NCBI RefSeq assembly: GCF_023573145.1
Contig: NZ_CP097636.1
Span: forward strand, 1,736,001 to 1,800,000
From: Aquincola tertiaricarbonis
GTDB taxonomy: Bacteria > Pseudomonadota > Gammaproteobacteria > Burkholderiales > Burkholderiaceae_C
Direction: 5' to 3'
DNA length: 64,000 nucleotides
Shown here: positions 47,711 to 54,411 of the stretch, piece after piece
How the letters are laid out: each line of letters begins with the position of its first letter
Numbering within the stretch: position 1 is the stretch's first letter
Translations under genes and position numbers: made by a program
The notes under the pieces: generated by a model
Seen by the model: the letters and a program-made list of their open reading frames with translations, nothing else
The model's database searches: none
What the model was told of the DNA's origin: nothing

Positions 47711-48622
47711 ATGACGCCCCTGAGACAACGCATGCTCGACGCGATGGTGCTGCGCGGCTTTGCTGAGCGCACGGTGCAGGCCTACATCCACGCGATGGCG
47801 GGCCTGGCGCGGCACTTCAACTGCAGCCCCGAGCTGCTGACGGCGCAGCAGGTGCAGGACTACATGCTGCACCTGCACCGCGACCGCAAGCTGTCGTTCT
47901 CCACGGTGAACCAGGCCGCCAGCGGGTTCAAGTTCCTCTACGGCACCGTGCTGGGCCTGGGCACCCGGCAGTTCGACATCCCCTACGCCCGGATGCCGCA
48001 GCAGGTGCCTGAACTGCTGTCGCGGGGTGAAGTGGCGATGCTGCTGGCCTGCGCGCCGCACGTCACCGCCGGCACTTTCCTGCGGCTGGCCTACGCCAGC
48101 GGGCTGCGGCTGAACGAGCTGTGCCACCTGCGCTGGGGCGACGTGCACGGCCAGGCCGACCGCATGTGCATCCACGTGCGCCAGGGCAAGGGCGGCAAGG
48201 GCCGGCTGGTGCCGCTGGCGTCCGACACGCTGGCCGTGCTGCAGCAGTGGCGGGCCCTGCAGCCGCGCGCTGCGCGCAGCGACGATGCGCCGGACTGGGT
48301 GTTCACCGCCCGTGCCGACCGCAGCAAGCCCATGCACGACCAGAGCCCGCAGCGCTGGTACCGCGCCGCGGCCAGCGCGGCGGGCATCACCAAGCACGGC
48401 GGGCTGCACACCCTGCGCCACTGCTATGCCACGCACCTGCTGGAGGCGGGCGTGGATGTGCACACGCTGCAGCAGTGGCTGGGCCACAACCACGTGCAGA
48501 CCACCGCGCGCTACCTGCACCTGGTGCGCCCGGACGCGGCGGTGGGCGCACGCGGCGCCTCGCTGGCGCTGCTGCAGGCGCTGCCTCAGCCGCAACCGCA
48601 ACCGCTGCCCGAGCCGGCCTGA
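47711..48622 (+). CDS. Tyrosine recombinase associated with an IS91-type element
   Basis: The 303-residue recombinase has a SAM-like N-terminal domain (RQRMLDAMVLRGFAERTVQA) and a catalytic domain with R133 (SGLRLNELCHL), H233 and R236 (HTLRHCYATHLLEAG), the second histidine in WLGHNHVQTT, and the tyrosine in ARYLHL. It lacks the extra helix and insertion that mark integron integrases. The ATG at 47711 follows GAGGAG by seven bases; the ATG two codons upstream is an alternative. The transposase gene starts two bases after its stop. Confidence 0.87.
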   Translation: MTPLRQRMLDAMVLRGFAERTVQAYIHAMAGLARHFNCSPELLTAQQVQDYMLHLHRDRKLSFSTVNQAASGFKFLYGTVLGLGTRQFDIPYARMPQQVPELLSRGEVAMLLACAPHVTAGTFLRLAYASGLRLNELCHLRWGDVHGQADRMCIHVRQGKGGKGRLVPLASDTLAVLQQWRALQPRAARSDDAPDWVFTARADRSKPMHDQSPQRWYRAAASAAGITKHGGLHTLRHCYATHLLEAGVDVHTLQQWLGHNHVQTTARYLHLVRPDAAVGARGASLALLQALPQPQPQPLPEPA

Positions 48623-48624
48623 GC

Positions 48625-49854
48625 GTGGCCACCACCCTGGCCGAGGTGCTGCGGCACTTCGGCCCCGCGCTGCTGGCGCAGCGGCAGGCCCAAGGCCGCG
48701 AGCTGACGCCCGGCCAGGCCCGCGCCTGGGCGGCCATCACCCGCTGCCGCACGCCGGCCCTGGGCGGGCAGATGCTGCGCTGCGACGACTGCGGCGCCGA
48801 GCAGTGGCGCTGGCATTCGTGCCGCAACCGCCACTGCCCGCAGTGCCAGACCCGCCAGCGCGAGGCCTGGCGCCGTGCGCGTGGGGCCGAACTGCTCAAC
48901 GTGCCGTACTGCCACCTGGTCTTCACGCTGCCGCACGAGCTGAACCCGCTGGCAGCCGTGCGCCCGCGCTGGGTGTACGACACCCTGCTCGACACCGTGG
49001 CCAGCACGCTGAGCGCCTTCGCCGCCGACCCGAAGTGGCTGGGCGGCATCCCGGCCTTCACCCTGGTGCTGCACACCTGGTCGCAGGACCTGCGGCGCCA
49101 CCTGCACGTGCATGCGCTCATGGCCTGCGGTGCGCTGAGCAGCAACGACCAAGGCCAGCCGGTCTGGCAGCCACCCCGACGCAGCCCGACCTTCTTGTTC
49201 CCGGTGCGGGCGTTGTCCCAGGTCTGGCGCGGGCGCTTCATCGACGCGCTGCAGCAGGCCGAGGCGGGCGGCCGGCTGCGTGACCCGCAGGGCAAGTCCC
49301 CGGAGCTGCCCCTGCAGGCGCTGCGCAGCAAGCCCTGGGTGGTCTACGCCAAGACACCGCTGGCCGGACCGGCGGCGGTGCTGGACTACCTGAGCCGCTA
49401 CACCCACCGCACGGCCATCGGCAACGAACGCCTGCTGGGCATCCACGGCCACGACGTGCACTTCAGGACGCGCATCAACCGCAAGCACGGGCAAGACAAC
49501 GCCGAAGACGGCGGTGCGCGCAGCCGCGTCACCAAACTGGGCGGGGCGCAGTTCATCGAACGGCTGCTGCAGCACGTGGTGCCGCGTGGTTTCAAGCGCA
49601 TCCGCCACTATGGGCTGCTGTCACCGGCGGCCAAGACCGCGCGGCTGGACACCGCCCGGGCGGCACTGGGCATGCCGCAGGCCAACCCGGCCGTGGCCGA
49701 AGAGGTGGCGCAGTTCATGCGCCGCGTGGCGGGCTTCGATATCGCCGCCTGCACCCATTGCGGGCGCGGGTGCTGGCAGGCGGCGGGCTGCGTGGTGCCG
49801 ATGCGGGCCGGATCAGCCGAGCCATGCGGCCCTGCGGCGCGGGGGCCGCCGTGA
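48625..49854 (+). CDS. IS91-family HUH transposase
   Basis: The 409-residue rolling-circle transposase has an N-terminal zinc-binding domain with cysteine pairs (LRCDDCGAEQW, then CRNRHCPQCQTRQREAW). The HUH metal motif is HLHVHALMACGAL near residue 156, and the paired tyrosines are in VLDYLSRYTHRTAIGNER near residue 260. A GTG start two bases after the recombinase stop is the only suitable one. A cysteine pair near the end (CTHCGRGCWQAAGC) completes the family pattern. Confidence 0.92.
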   Translation: MATTLAEVLRHFGPALLAQRQAQGRELTPGQARAWAAITRCRTPALGGQMLRCDDCGAEQWRWHSCRNRHCPQCQTRQREAWRRARGAELLNVPYCHLVFTLPHELNPLAAVRPRWVYDTLLDTVASTLSAFAADPKWLGGIPAFTLVLHTWSQDLRRHLHVHALMACGALSSNDQGQPVWQPPRRSPTFLFPVRALSQVWRGRFIDALQQAEAGGRLRDPQGKSPELPLQALRSKPWVVYAKTPLAGPAAVLDYLSRYTHRTAIGNERLLGIHGHDVHFRTRINRKHGQDNAEDGGARSRVTKLGGAQFIERLLQHVVPRGFKRIRHYGLLSPAAKTARLDTARAALGMPQANPAVAEEVAQFMRRVAGFDIAACTHCGRGCWQAAGCVVPMRAGSAEPCGPAARGPP

Positions 49855-50116
49855 GCGGCTGCAGCAGAGTCATCGCCCCCAAGAGCGACGTCGCGCAGCG
49901 ACGCCGCCGGGCGTGCTTGCGCCTGCCGCGCCGCACGCGGGCTGAGCACGGCTTTGACCGCCGCCAGCATCGGCCAGACAGCGGCCCCGCCCGGGACTTT
50001 GCAGGCGCGCTGCCGCTGTGCCGGCTTGCGCACGCCCACGCTGTGCGCCACAACACCATTGCCCACCCGCGGCGCTGAACTTACATTCCCCCTTCCACCG
50101 TCGGCGCAGCGGTCAA

Positions 50117-50200
50117 GTCCAACGAGGTTTATCTGCCGCGACCAGCACCGCGCCAATGGCCAGATTCGGCGGCGCGGCAGATAAACGCTTTTCGTTAGGC
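50117..50200 (+). other. Integron attC recombination site, well formed
   Basis: The 84-bp site runs from the outer core GTCCAAC (R'', fits RYYYAAC) to GTTAGGC (R', fits GTTRRRY). Inside these, GTTTATCTGCCGCG at 50127-50140 and CGCGGCAGATAAAC at 50173-50186 form a perfect 14-bp stem; the spacer is three bases on the left and seven on the right, the asymmetry expected of attC sites. The gene cassette that follows begins within R'. Confidence 0.85.
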
Positions 50201-50218
50201 CACACAGGAAATACCGCG

Positions 50219-50755
50219 ATGTACTTCGATCTTTCAGACACTGAAGCGAGCAGCTTTCTTGTACAAAGTCGATTCACATCAGTTGAAGGTGGAACCCGGC
50301 TCATTCGATTTACGGATTCAAGCCGCGGGCAGCAAGCGGCTCTAGGCGCGTTTGACAAACGCGCCGGGATCTACAAGTCCTATTGGCTTTACGCCAGCGA
50401 GGTCGAGGACATACTTGACCAAGTCGCGACAACTGGTCCGTCTGGATTGAAGGTGATTCAGGAGGTGAGTAACCGTTGGGCAATATGCGACGATTGGGGT
50501 AATTTGCAGCGGGCTTGGCTTTTAACTGTGCCGCCCGGTAAATCCATAGATTGCTACTGCGGGCCCGCAAAGTTTCAACCCAAAGTCTCAGCGCAAGCAC
50601 AAAAGCGAACTGGCAAAGTGACTGAGAATTCCTATCCAGGTGGATCCATGCAGTTCGTTCTTGGTCTATCAGAAGCAAACCGGAAGTGGATAACGGGCCC
50701 GATACCTACCCTCCAAATATCAAGGAAAAAGTTGCAACCCAAAGGTGGGGCCTAA
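50219..50755 (+). CDS. Hypothetical protein encoded on an integron cassette
   Basis: The 178-residue product is not recognised. It begins MYFDLSDTEASSFLVQSR and has alternating short strands and helices, no signal peptide, no membrane segment, and two cysteines (DCYCGPAK near residue 120). AGGA stands before the ATG, 19 bp after an attC core. The TAA stop lies inside the next attC R'' core (GCCTAAC at 50750-50756), a packing typical of gene cassettes. The base composition is visibly more A+T-rich than the core genome, pointing to transfer. Confidence 0.78.
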   Translation: MYFDLSDTEASSFLVQSRFTSVEGGTRLIRFTDSSRGQQAALGAFDKRAGIYKSYWLYASEVEDILDQVATTGPSGLKVIQEVSNRWAICDDWGNLQRAWLLTVPPGKSIDCYCGPAKFQPKVSAQAQKRTGKVTENSYPGGSMQFVLGLSEANRKWITGPIPTLQISRKKLQPKGGA

Positions 50756-50850
50756 CCATTCGCTCAACCGGACCCATTGCGGCATGCGGCCAAAGGCCCG
50801 TCATTTCATTCTGGGCCTTTAGCCACATACCGCAACGGTCCGATTAGCTC
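50750..50850 (+). other. Degenerate attC site of the first cassette
   Basis: R'' is GCCTAAC. Inside it CCGGACCCATTGCGG pairs imperfectly with CCGCAACGGTCCG, and GGCCAAAGGCCC pairs with GGGCCTTTAGCC at the tip. The expected GTTRRRY core on the right is missing; the closest text is GATTAGC near 50842. The site is probably inactive or rearranged. Confidence 0.65.
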
Positions 50851-51081
50851 AAACTACAAGGGCTTCCCCGCCTGTCAAGCGAAACTGATCCGTTGAATCA
50901 CGCCAGTGATTCAATCTGGGTCATACGGCTGAATAAAAGACTCCACCACGCGCTATTGCGGCGGGCGTTGATGCAGGATGCGCAGGGTGCGGACGGAAGA
51001 AACTACAAGCGGTCACTGTGCAGCACGGCATGCCGGCTGCGGACCCTGATGGAAGAAGCGCATGGGCGACCCATTCGTTAG
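50851..51081. other. Cassette-like stretch without a supported gene
   Basis: This 231-bp stretch ends in an attC-like core (GTTAGCC at 51077-51083). It holds a perfect hairpin, TTGAATCAC-GCCA-GTGATTCAA, at 50893-50914, and a palindrome (GCAGCACGGCATGCCGGCTG) near 51017. A 62-codon frame runs through both, starts inside the hairpin and has no ribosome-binding site, so I do not call a gene. Confidence 0.5.
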
Positions 51082-51280
51082 CCGAGTTTGTCGGGCCATT
51101 GCTGGCGCGCCAGAGGCTCCTTGAGCTAAACGGTCACTGCCCATGCCGGGCCAACCTGTGCACATCAACGAGTGCCATCACGCAGTGGAGGAAACCGGGC
51201 TGCGGCTCAGGGCGGGGCCGCAGCAAACTGATGGGTGTAGGCCGGGGACTGGTGTCTGGGTGTCATGTCGGCGCCCCCGC

Positions 51281-52297
51281 TCAGGCCGCCAGCTTGAAGG
51301 CTTCGCCCTTGGTCAGCACCGCCCAGGCCAGGCGAGCGTTCTTCGCGGCGATGGCCACCACCGCCTTCCAGTAGCCGCGCCGCTGCTCGACGGCCAGCGC
51401 CCAGCGGCTGATGCCGTCGGTCTTGTTCTTCGCCGCGTTGAGCACTGCCCGAGCACCCATCACCAGCAAGCTGCGCAGGTACGGATCACCGGCCTTGGTG
51501 ATGCGCCCCAGGCGCGCCTTGCCGCCGGAGCTGTACTGCCCCGGCACCAGCCCGATCCAGGCCGCAAACTGCCGTCCGCAACTGAACTCCGTGGCATTGC
51601 CCACCATGGCCACCAGCGCCGTGGCCGTGGCTTGGCCAATGCCCATCAACTGCATCAACTGCTGCGCGGGCGTGCTCTGCCGGGCCATGGCGTGCACATG
51701 CCGGTCGTACTGGGCAATGCGCTCGTCCAGGTGCGCCACCTCGCTGAGCAAGTCGCCGATGACCAGGTTGGCGTAGCCGGGCAGGTCCTCCAGGTGCTCG
51801 CGGGCCTGGCGGCGCACCACCTCGGCCTTCAGCGGCAGCACGATGCCGAACTCACAGAGCAGGCCGCGGATGCGGTTGATGCAGGCCGTGCGCTCGGTGA
51901 CGAAGCCCTGCCGCGCGCGGTGCACCATCAGCTGTGCCTGCTGCTCCTCGGTCTTGATCGGAACGAAGCGCATGTTGGGTCGCTGCATCGCCTCGCAGAT
52001 CGCAGCCGCGTCGGCCGCGTCGTTCTTGCCCCGCTTGCCGCTCATGCGGTAGGGCGTGACCAGCTTCGGCGCCATCAGGCGCACGGTGTGGCCGTGCGCC
52101 TGAAACTGCCGCGCCCAGTGGTGCGCTCCAGAGCACGCCTCCATACCGATGACACCCGGCGGCAGTGCAGCGATCAGCGCTTGCAGCTTGCTGCGCGCCA
52201 CCTTCGGCTCACGCAGTTGCACCACCCCAGTGGCGTTCACGCCGTGCACCGCAAAGACGTTCTTCGCCAGATCGATACCCGTGGCAATAATGGTCAT
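51281..52297 (-). CDS. IS110-family (IS1111 group) transposase
   Basis: The 338-residue transposase has the N-terminal RuvC-like DEDD domain: D in GIDLAKNVFAVHG, E in GMEACSGAHHW, D and D in GKNDAADAAAI. The C-terminal transposase_20 domain carries LMQLMGIGQATATALVAMVG and the catalytic serine in VPGQYSSGGKARLGRITKAG. These enzymes use RNA-guided recombination. The ATG at 52297 (MTIIATGIDLAKN) is typical and has GGGGAAGG just upstream. Confidence 0.93.
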   Translation of the reverse strand: MTIIATGIDLAKNVFAVHGVNATGVVQLREPKVARSKLQALIAALPPGVIGMEACSGAHHWARQFQAHGHTVRLMAPKLVTPYRMSGKRGKNDAADAAAICEAMQRPNMRFVPIKTEEQQAQLMVHRARQGFVTERTACINRIRGLLCEFGIVLPLKAEVVRRQAREHLEDLPGYANLVIGDLLSEVAHLDERIAQYDRHVHAMARQSTPAQQLMQLMGIGQATATALVAMVGNATEFSCGRQFAAWIGLVPGQYSSGGKARLGRITKAGDPYLRSLLVMGARAVLNAAKNKTDGISRWALAVEQRRGYWKAVVAIAAKNARLAWAVLTKGEAFKLAA

Positions 52298-52399
52298 GGG
52301 CCTTCCCCTTCCAGGTGAGTTGATGAGAGTTCGCACTTCCCATCTTGGCGCCGTTACTCGACGCTTCGCACTGCGGATCACTCAAGGCGGGGAAGGCCC
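52298..52399 (-). promoter_or_regulatory. Inverted repeat that can mask the IS1111-type transposase ribosome-binding site
   Basis: GGGCCTTCCCC at 52298-52308 and GGGGAAGGCCC at 52389-52399 are perfect inverted copies 80 bp apart. On the transposase transcript the inner copy is the GGGGAAGG ribosome-binding sequence directly before the ATG, and the outer copy lies near the element's end. A transcript entering from outside would fold and hide the start. Confidence 0.6.
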
Positions 52400-52478
52400 T
52401 TCCATTCGTTAGGCAGCACCAAACAAACAAGCTAACCTATTCGTAAAGCGCTATCGGGATTCCTAGGGAAGACTCTGA

Positions 52479-53132
52479 ATGAACATGGACACCAAAGATT
52501 GGATTATTGTCTTTGCCACCCTGCTGGGCCCTATTCTGGCCGTTCAAGCGCAAAAGCGGCTTGAAGGCATACGCGAGCAAAAAGGTCGCAAAACGCGTGT
52601 ATTCACGCAGCTAATGGCAACACGCGCCGCCCGCTTGAGTCCCGATCATGTGCAAGCGCTAAACATGATCGACTTGGTTTTCTATGGTGGCTTTATGTTC
52701 GGAATTCACCACAGGACCCGTAAAGAACAGGCCATCCTCGACGCATGGAAGGAGTACCACGACAACCTTGGCGAGGGAGCTGACCTCAACGAAGCGCAAC
52801 AACAGGCCCACTATGCCAAGCGCGAAGAGCTCTTCCTAAACCTCCTTTATGCTATGGCCCAAGATGTTGGCTACACATTTGATCGCGTTCAACTCAAGCG
52901 GGGCGCCTACACACCAGTTGCCCATGAGGAGATTGAGGCTGACCAACGTATGCTTCGCAAGGCACTCATCCAAACAATGTCTGGCGAATCACCATTAAGC
53001 ATGCGTGTCGTCCAAATGCCCGCGAACCCTGAACTCGCGGAAGAGTACCGCCGCAACATTGAGCGGATTGCAAATGCGCTTGAGGCAAATACAGATGAAC
53101 CGACCCATCGCTTGCAACCACCTGCAGCCTAA
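52479..53132 (+). CDS. Hypothetical cassette protein, DUF6680-like
   Basis: The 217-residue protein begins MNMDTKDWIIVFATLLGPIL, a single membrane or signal-anchor helix, and then is soluble and helical, with QAQKRLEGIREQKGRKTRVF and FYGGFMFGIHHRTRKEQAIL. From memory it resembles the DUF6680 family; no function is known. It starts about 65 bp after an attC core, and its TAA stop lies in the next R'' core (GCCTAAC at 53127-53133). It is visibly more A+T-rich than the flanking core genes. A second in-frame ATG two codons in is possible. Confidence 0.75.
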   Translation: MNMDTKDWIIVFATLLGPILAVQAQKRLEGIREQKGRKTRVFTQLMATRAARLSPDHVQALNMIDLVFYGGFMFGIHHRTRKEQAILDAWKEYHDNLGEGADLNEAQQQAHYAKREELFLNLLYAMAQDVGYTFDRVQLKRGAYTPVAHEEIEADQRMLRKALIQTMSGESPLSMRVVQMPANPELAEEYRRNIERIANALEANTDEPTHRLQPPAA

Positions 53133-53244
53133 CTGGGCGGTCAAGCGGACGCCAACACCGGCCATGGCTTCGCCATTTTCATGGCCAGTGTTGGTGCCCT
53201 CCGCACCTTCGGTGCTCCGGCGCCGCTTACCTTGGGCGTTACCG
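53127..53244 (+). other. attC site of the second cassette, outer core damaged
   Basis: R'' is GCCTAAC. GGTCAAGCGG pairs with CCGCTTACC through a one-base bulge (the extrahelical base typical of L''), and CCAACACCGGCCATG pairs with CATGGCCAGTGTTGG in 14 of 15 positions. The right core reads GTTACCG where GTTRRRY is expected, so recombination at this site is doubtful. Confidence 0.7.
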
Positions 53245-53378
53245 TGAAAGCCCCACCCAGTAGCGACGAGCCGACGCCGGCCGACGTGCAGCATGGTTTG
53301 AGAAGCCGCTGGGCCCGACCTCAGGAATTCAGCGGCGGATCCCTGAGCGGCGCTGGCCGCTGGTGCGCTGGAGGCAAG

Positions 53379-53575
53379 TCACTTGCCGATGGCCTTAAGT
53401 TGCTTGATCCAGCGCGGCGCGTTCTTCTTCGCGCTCATGGCCGCGTAGTCGATGGCTTGGTCAATGTGCGGCTGGCGCCGACTGAGCAGGATGAAGATGA
53501 GCCGAATCATCTTGTGGGCCACCGCCACGATGGCTTTTTTGTGCGACTTGCGCACCATGAGGCTTTTGTACCTTG
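53379..53575 (-). pseudogene. C-terminal remnant of an IS110-family transposase
   Basis: The last 65 or so codons of the minus-strand frame translate to YKSLMVRKSHKKAIVAVAHK, then MIRLIFILLSRRQPHIDQAI and ending PRWIKQLKAIGK. This is the usual tail of IS110-type transposases (KKAIVAVAHKMIRLIF). The catalytic domains are missing; upstream the frame continues antisense into the toxin-antitoxin remnant. It is unlike the neighbouring IS1111-type gene. Confidence 0.65.
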
Positions 53576-53576
53576 A

Positions 53577-53637
53577 CGCCACCCAGTCCAAGGACATTGC
53601 CAAGGCCATCCGCTTGGCACGGGCATTTGGAGAATGA
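53577..53637 (+). pseudogene. C-terminal remnant of a HigB/RelE-like toxin
   Basis: The frame ending at 53637 codes for DATQSKDIAKAIRLARAFGE. It resembles the end of HigB-type addiction-module toxins (GDKSTQ-DIAKA-RLA). The rest of the gene has been replaced by the transposase remnant. It overlaps the antitoxin start by four bases (ATGA), the usual layout. Confidence 0.6.
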
Positions 53638-53957
53638 ACATGGCCAGCACCACTCGCAAGTCCACCGCCAAGGTCAAGACCTCTTCGTACGACGTGGCTG
53701 AGCATCTGCGCACGCCAGAAGAGATGGCGGCCTATCTGGATGCCTGGTTGGAAGAAGCTCCCGATGACGTTTCCGGCATCGCGCGCGCCTTGGGGGACAT
53801 TGCCCGTGCCAAGGGCATGAGCCAGGTCGCCAAGGAAGCAGGGCTGAGTCGCGAAAGCCTCTACCGTGCGCTCAGCTAAGGAGGCAACCCGAGCTTCGCC
53901 ACGGTGCTCAAGGCCGCTCGCGCGCTCGGCGTTCGGCTGCACGCACAGCCGGCCTGA
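53634..53957 (+). pseudogene. HigA-like addiction-module antitoxin with an internal stop
   Basis: The first 81 codons encode YDVAEHLRTPEEMAAYLDAW, ALGDIARAKGMSQVAKEAG and LSRESLYRALS, as in the addiction-module antidote family. An in-frame TAA at 53877-53879 interrupts it; translation continues in the same frame with GGNPSFATVLKAARALGVRL to a TGA at 53957, which is exactly the missing family C-terminus. A single GAA to TAA change would explain it. The truncated product keeps the helix-turn-helix, but its toxin is gone. Confidence 0.78.
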
Positions 53958-54001
53958 GCGCGTAAGCGGTGGTGTCGAGCCAGTCGTCCAGCCCCAGACG
54001 T

Positions 54002-54038
54002 AAAAAAACCCGCAATGGCGTCCCGTGCGGGTTTTTTT
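54002..54038. terminator. Strong bidirectional terminator downstream of rpsU
   Basis: AAAAAAACCCGCA and TGCGGGTTTTTTT form a perfect 13-bp stem with an 11-base loop. It ends rpsU transcripts on the minus strand and island transcripts on the plus strand, and marks the right limit of the accessory region. Confidence 0.93.
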
Positions 54039-54077
54039 GTTGGCTGCCGGGGCAGCCAGAAGCTCAGTGCTGAAAGA

Positions 54078-54290
54078 TCAGTACAGCTTCTTCGGCAGCT
54101 GCATGCTGCGAACGCGCTTGAAGTGGCGCTTGACGGCGGCGGCCTTCTTGCGCTTGCGTTCTGCGGTGGGCTTTTCGTAGAACTCGCGGGCGCGCAGCTC
54201 CGTCAGCAGGCCGAGCTTCTCGATGGTGCGCTTGAAGCGGCGCAGGGCCACATCGAAAGGCTCGTTCTCTTTGACGCGAATCGTGGTCAT
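54078..54290 (-). CDS. rpsU: 30S ribosomal protein S21
   Basis: The 70-residue basic protein begins [20 protein letters not shown] and ends [11 protein letters not shown], matching bS21 in length and pattern. It helps 30S subunits engage mRNA. The start at 54290 is set by likeness; the frame is open upstream. Its usual downstream neighbour yqeY has been displaced by the island. Confidence 0.97.
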   Translation of the reverse strand: MTTIRVKENEPFDVALRRFKRTIEKLGLLTELRAREFYEKPTAERKRKKAAAVKRHFKRVRSMQLPKKLY

Positions 54291-54411
54291 GTAGCGGTAA
54301 ATCCTGGGTTTGTGCGCTCGGTGCCCGAAAGCCGTTGGTCCGGAATCGTCGATCGGATCGAGACGCGGGTTTGCAGCAAAGACTGCGAGTATACCGCGTT
54401 TCGCAGCTTTG

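Larger units (their letters stand above)
47711..50076 (+). mobile_element. IS91-family element (limits approximate)
   Basis: The element carries a tyrosine recombinase gene and a Y2 transposase gene, an arrangement seen in several IS91-type elements. IS91 elements lack inverted repeats and often stop next to GAAC or CAAG; a GAAC at 50077-50080, before the first attC site, is a possible right boundary. The left end was not found and may lie between 47500 and 47700. Confidence 0.6.
51082..52412 (-). mobile_element. IS1111/IS110-type insertion sequence at an attC core
   Basis: The roughly 1.33-kb element is bounded by CCATTCGTTAG at 51071-51081 and 52402-52412. Both copies run into an R'-like core (GTTAGCC, GTTAGGC), so the element lies at an integron attC site, as described for the IS1111-attC group. 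The transposase gene is on the minus strand. About 199 bp downstream of it is free of genes. The exact ends are inferred. Confidence 0.7.

Noticed and set aside
47711..48622. Tyrosine recombinase as an integron integrase (IntI)
   Set aside because: It lacks the extra helix and residues between the catalytic boxes that define IntI and is joined to an IS91-type transposase by two bases. The attC array therefore has no integrase in this window.
50893..51081. A 62-codon frame (MNHASDSIWVIRLNK) in the cassette array
   Set aside because: It would start with TTG inside a perfect hairpin, has no ribosome-binding sequence, and its stop lies in an attC-like core only by coincidence of TAG in GTTAGCC.
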